Positions 60,159 through 64,000 of a DNA stretch of 64,000 bases are shown in pieces (within the stretch, counting starts at the first letter, position 1; every line of letters begins with the position of its first letter). The stretch comes from Reticulitermes lucifugus. Taxonomy: Eukaryota; Arthropoda; Insecta; Blattodea; Rhinotermitidae. The translations under genes were made by a program, and so were the position numbers. Below the pieces are notes generated by a model that had not been told where the DNA came from, made no database searches, and saw only the letters and a program-made list of their open reading frames with translations. Where the stretch lies: contig JAKCWW010000122.1 in NCBI GenBank assembly GCA_026260175.1, positions 33,915 through 97,914 of the forward strand. Direction: 5' to 3'.

Positions 60159-61558
60159 TTACACAAAAATACCGAAGTATCAAAAGTCCTTTCAGAGATA
60201 GTGAAAACTCTCCTATGATTATTTTCGCTAGCTTTCGATTTTCTCTATGCAACTTTTGGCAACATTAGTGTTACAAAATCTTTTGTTTCTGTCTGCTCTT
60301 GTGTCATTGGTTGTAAATAAAGCAGTGTTTCTCGGTAATGCGGTTTCAGGACACTCTGTATATATCAGTAAACCATATTTCAATTGAAATATTTAAGGTG
60401 CGTATGTTCCGTGAAAAGCGGTCCGAATTAAATTTTCGAATGCCCTGTGTATTGTTGCTGGAGGTCTGTGTGTCACTTCAATACTTGAGACGGACTTATA
60501 CCTAACTTCTCCTGAAGCCAGTGCGGAAACGCTCCAAGAGGCAGTAGAACCTCATCCGAGCAGAGGCTTCCAGGACATGGGGCTGATGTTGATAACAACA
60601 AGAGTGGCGACACTGTCTTAGAGCGACAAACTTTCGTATTAAGATGTAACGTAAGCAAAGTGCTTGACAGACTAACTAAGTTTATAAAGGGGAGAGAGTG
60701 GATCAGATATAATAAGGGATAATTCGTTAAGTAAAGGAAGAGTGAAGTGTCATGAGACGATCTCAAAATCAATCGAAAGAGAAGACAGGATGTGTTTCAT
60801 TTTGACAGAGACTTTTTAATTCGATATTGTAAACTGAGGAAGAAAAGAAATGAAATTATTCGAAACTCGGCTATTTTGAGAGACATAAGGCTTAAATCGA
60901 AGGACAAATAAAATAATATTTGATTCAGTAAGAGGTGGAAATGTGGTGAACAGACCGTGTTGATGTAATGAATAAGTGTCCTGCTTTACATGCCACTGCA
61001 GCTGCGTCACTTTATTTGCACTATATGCAGAGTTTACAGATACTGTGTAACTATTAGAGCGTCAGCGAGTGATACAAACATTAATGTTCGTAATTAATGA
61101 AGCGTTTAGGCAAGTTATGTGCCTTGTTCTTAGGCCATTCAACGAATACTTATCAACTGCAAATAAATTAGAAAATTATTACAAACTGTTAATTACAAAA
61201 CCTGGAACTAAATCTCGGTCTATTTCAAGGCACTATTCCTGCATTTTCCTCAAACTCTGGGAAGCACCACAAAAGATGTTAGTCAAGACAGCCGATGGAC
61301 ATTTAAAGTTTCGAACTACATACATTCCGAATATGTTGGGCTCTTGAATGACACTTGAAAGTTGTACGTGCCCAAAAAATACTGGAATATCAAGGATTTG
61401 TGGGGCAGTAGGGAAATGCCCTAAGTCAGATTAAAATTCGCCAATAAATTTGACTATTACTTTCTATAGAATAAAATTTAAATTTCTTGTAGAGGAATGA
61501 ATAAACACTATGTATGCTCGATACTAATAACTGTACAAGCATTGTATTGAAGCTACTG
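60159..61558. other. Gene-free tract, nothing recognised
   Basis: Open frames of 99 (60473-60772, minus) and 92 codons (61069-61347, plus) have no recognisable domains. Confidence 0.4.
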
Positions 61559-61559
61559 T

Positions 61560-61609
<50 letters not shown>

Positions 61610-61630
61610 ATAATAATAATAATAATAATA
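61559..61630. repeat. (ACT)n(AAT)n compound microsatellite
   Basis: About 16 ACT units pass into about seven AAT units. The minus-strand frame reads Ser then Ile runs. Confidence 0.97.
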
Positions 61631-62572
61631 TAGTTACCTAACTCTTCAGTAAAAGCTAAACTAGTAACCCCAGTAGTTGACAATATTGTCTGAAATAAAA
61701 TTAAAAATACGAAGTCTTTCTAATTCATGCTGAAAAAGCATTAGGTCTCCGAGAAAACTAGATGAAAAAGTTTGTAGAATAAATGAACTGTAGTCCTAGA
61801 AATTCCTAAGTAGACGGAACTACCAGCTACGCTACTTATATTTTATTTATATCGCAGTAAAATGACTTTATGTCCGTTGCCCAACTGACAGTACTTCCGA
61901 CATTTAAAACATTCAAGTCCAGGTTCTGTCCTTCATTTGCCATTGTTTATATATTTATAGAGATATGGGTCCGAATTCTCTTTGAAGAGCGCCCGAACTT
62001 CTTCATGTAAAGGGAATAAGGGAATAGGTGATAGAAGTCAGCTTGAAGTCCAGGGGCTGGAAAGAACTGACTGACCCCGCACTAAAATCCCTTAAAATTC
62101 ATTCTCTTCCCTTGACAATGTGTAAAAGACGGCAGGATAACAACAAAGTGCCCCATATCTTTCCATACGCAGACATTTTTGGCGCTTCTGATAGATAACT
62201 TAGACTCAATTCACATTATGTCTTCACTCTTCCTCTTTGCCCCTTTTTATATACGGCACTGCGTAAATTATGTAAAGACCCTTTGCTGTTCCATTGCGAG
62301 AAATTTACATAAAATTACTATAAATATTTTTATGTGAATGCCGTACAGAGGCTTTATTTCTAGTAAAAACCCCCAAGGCGCAAAGTCCTCTATGAGAAGT
62401 TGACAGTCGCACAGATGCTCAAGTTTTCCCGATTTTTATGAACGCCAAATTTTTATCATTCTCCTCACAAGAGCTTGCAATTCTCAGTTGGACAAAGGGG
62501 TATGGGGGAGAAGGATTTTAACCTTCAGTCACAGAGACTAGGTTTGAAAAGGGGCCTCTTCATCATTAACCC
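61631..62572. other. Gene-free tract, nothing recognised
   Basis: No shared repeat and no gene seen. Confidence 0.5.
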
Positions 62573-62604
62573 CTAAAGACGAAAATAGGCCTAGTTTTGG
62601 AAAC
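62573..62604 (+). other. Hammerhead-like motif, degenerate
   Basis: CTAAAGA, a ten-position stem CGAAAATAGG/CCTAGTTTTG (one mismatch, one G-T), then GAAAC. It aligns with the better motif at 6497-6528 through GACGAAAA.AGG..TAGTT.T.GAAACA. Confidence 0.35.
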
Positions 62605-62766
62605 ACTGTGGTATACAAACGCAAGAAGGTTGACCATGTCCAAATCACTGGTTAAGCTTGTTACAAACCACAAAGGGTTGATATATCTATCTTTCAGTAA
62701 GCATAAAACACTAGACACACACACACACAACTACTTGCTTTCTTTGTATCTGCCTACTTCAAATAA

Positions 62767-62777
62767 GGGGGGGGGGG
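62767..62777. repeat. Poly-G run
   Basis: Eleven G in a row; length is likely unreliable in sequencing. Confidence 0.9.
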
Positions 62778-63283
62778 AGTTTTAGCATTACTCTGACACT
62801 GGACTTTGGTCTATACACTTAAATTTAATGAGATTGGTTTGTTATTTTGTGAGTTTGGCATCATTGGCTGTGCAAACGGGGCTGCTTATTCGAATGTAAG
62901 AAGTGAACGAAGGATTGCTAGGGCGTGTGTAGACCTGTGTGTGTGAAGCATTAATTGACATATCGCAAGGTCTCTTCCTTCCCTGCTCGGCGTCTGAGGC
63001 GACGCCCCGTGGTGCTGACGGAAGACTGATGAGACAGCTGAAACACGACACCGCGATACGATGCGATCGGAACCGAAGAGCTACTGAAAACCCCTGGGGT
63101 ATTGCTTCCTTTTTCAGAATTGGAGGTTTCGAAATGTGGTTTTGTGCGTCTTATTATTATGTTAGGAAGAAACCACAGCATGTCGTGTGACTAAGCAGGA
63201 AAATTAAAACTGATTAGATATTTAATTTTATGCGATGTCTTGGCATCACTTTCTACCAAAATTAATACGCTGCCGCTACCCCT
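62778..63283. other. Tract with GC-rich patch at ~62920-63110
   Basis: 62980-63065 is the most CpG-rich stretch of this end of the window (GGCGTCTGAGGCGACGCCCC). Overlapping frames of 69-83 codons on both strands cross it. None is recognised, and no promoter element is evident. Confidence 0.35.
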
Positions 63284-63287
63284 ATTA

Positions 63288-63339
<52 letters not shown>

Positions 63340-63345
63340 CACTAG
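63284..63345. repeat. (CTA)n microsatellite with inverted TAG follow-on
   Basis: About 18 CTA units, followed at 63361-63405 by ACTACTACTACTAGTATATT and TAGTAGTATAGTAATAGTGG, partly complementary to the array. Confidence 0.95.
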
Positions 63346-64000
63346 CACCACAAATACCGCAACTACTACTACTAGTATATTAGTAGTATAGTAATAGTGG
63401 TAGTACTCTAAAAGATAAATCCTTCTTGTACGTAACTGAACACCCTGTCATGAAGAAGTATAGTGGAGCAGAAAAATAGTACCAAGCATTGGCCTCAGTT
63501 CTAGTAGAAGTGTGAATTCCCCCCCCCCCGGAAATTTACCCCCATGGAAATGTTAGTTAGTACCCATTGGCGTGCCCAAGGACCAATCTGGAGGCGGCAG
63601 ACAGTCTTAACAATCTCTTTGGGATCGTGTAGTTTATTGTGTTTTGCTATTGATACAAGCACTTAAAAAGATATTAGAACACTTCATTTCCGAAACAGGA
63701 TCGGTCCCCGTCATAGATTAAAGTACGGTCAAATCCTATTCAGATATGTTCGACAGGCAAGGCTACCCTCAACCTGTCTGTAACCCATGGCACTTAAAAT
63801 TATCACCATAGGCTTATAAACGTCTAATGCGAAACTGAGTAGGTTTTTGACTACGTTTGTACAGTGAAGATGGACACCGACTATCTCTACGAAATGTCGT
63901 CTTTTAGTAATTTTTTTTATTTTTAATACAAAAGATGCACAAAATCCACGACTTTAAATAATACTAATTCTGATGTACCGTCATCAGAATCTTGTAAGAC
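63346..64000. other. Gene-free tract, nothing recognised
   Basis: Includes an 11-base poly-C run at 63519-63529 and a weak hammerhead-like motif at 63864-63895 (GTGAAGATGG...CGAAAT). No gene seen. Confidence 0.45.

Noticed and set aside
63026-63044. CTGATGAGACAGCTGAAAC as a hammerhead core
   Set aside because: Only seven bases separate the two core blocks and they cannot form a stem, so the match is chance.
1-64000. LTR retroviral, Polinton or other virus-like remnants
   Set aside because: No capsid, protease, integrase or envelope-like coding stretch and no long direct repeats framing an element were recognised by eye. A profile search could still find very old fragments.

Overview
This is animal DNA, almost certainly insect and most likely cockroach (Blattodea, Periplaneta-like). 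That call rests on three things: an AT-rich background with no bacterial-style gene packing; copies of a tRNA-derived SINE whose head translates as MAQAVSRRPLTAEARVR..., and a LINE tail (motifs [36 protein letters not shown]), both of which I remember as abundant in cockroach gene sets; and many insect-type tri-, tetra- and pentanucleotide microsatellites. The species call is from memory and was not checked by search. No host gene can be supported. The window reads as intergenic or deep-intronic sequence filled with old interspersed repeats. The only hint of a host exon is a weak splice-acceptor-plus-open-frame candidate at 19607-19708.

Interspersed repeats, with working names used below. SINE-A (head with a near-consensus A box and GTTCGATAC B box; 3 good copies and 1 decayed) lies at 24.0, 29.2, 30.5 and 57.3 kb. 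SINE-B (tRNA-like head, body with GCCCACCCAGCCTCCTATTT, tail of TTTACC type; about 10 copies) lies at 1.0, 3.7, 9.6, 26.9, 31.6, 33.6, 36.7, 49.3, 53.2 and 59.8 kb. SINE-C (Leu/Ser-like head with GGTCTAAGGCG) lies at 35.8 and 40.9 kb, the second copy interrupted by the only assembly gap. SINE-D fragments lie at 1-53 and 28.1 kb. Repeat E, an unclassified TCCG-rich element, lies at 3.1, 12.1 and 47.2 kb. Two LINE 3' fragments lie at 16.7 kb (+) and 22.2 kb (-), and one decayed mariner-type transposase tail at 1.9-2.25 kb. Several insertions keep clear target-site duplications (49.3, 59.8, 40.9 and 24.0 kb).

RNA-like structure. More than ten sites have the layout CTGANGA, short hairpin, GAAAC/GAAAT. 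That is the core layout of hammerhead ribozymes, which are known from Penelope-like retroelements. Four copies at 5.0, 5.4, 12.6 and 40.3 kb form one homologous family whose hairpins differ in sequence but keep pairing. Another pair forms the arms of a 350-bp inverted-repeat element at 45513-45862.

Local structure. There is a near-perfect 46-bp inverted repeat at 51410-51510, several minisatellites (41.3, 48.6, 51.9, 5.1 and 27.8 kb), and a string of microsatellites, including a perfect palindromic one at 43959-43994. The longest open frame in the window (171 codons, 48512-49027, minus strand) is simply a read through the 48.6-kb minisatellite. The other open frames look like chance or repeat translations. 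Nothing here works together as a pathway. The most interesting material is the hammerhead-like repeat set and the two inverted-repeat elements.
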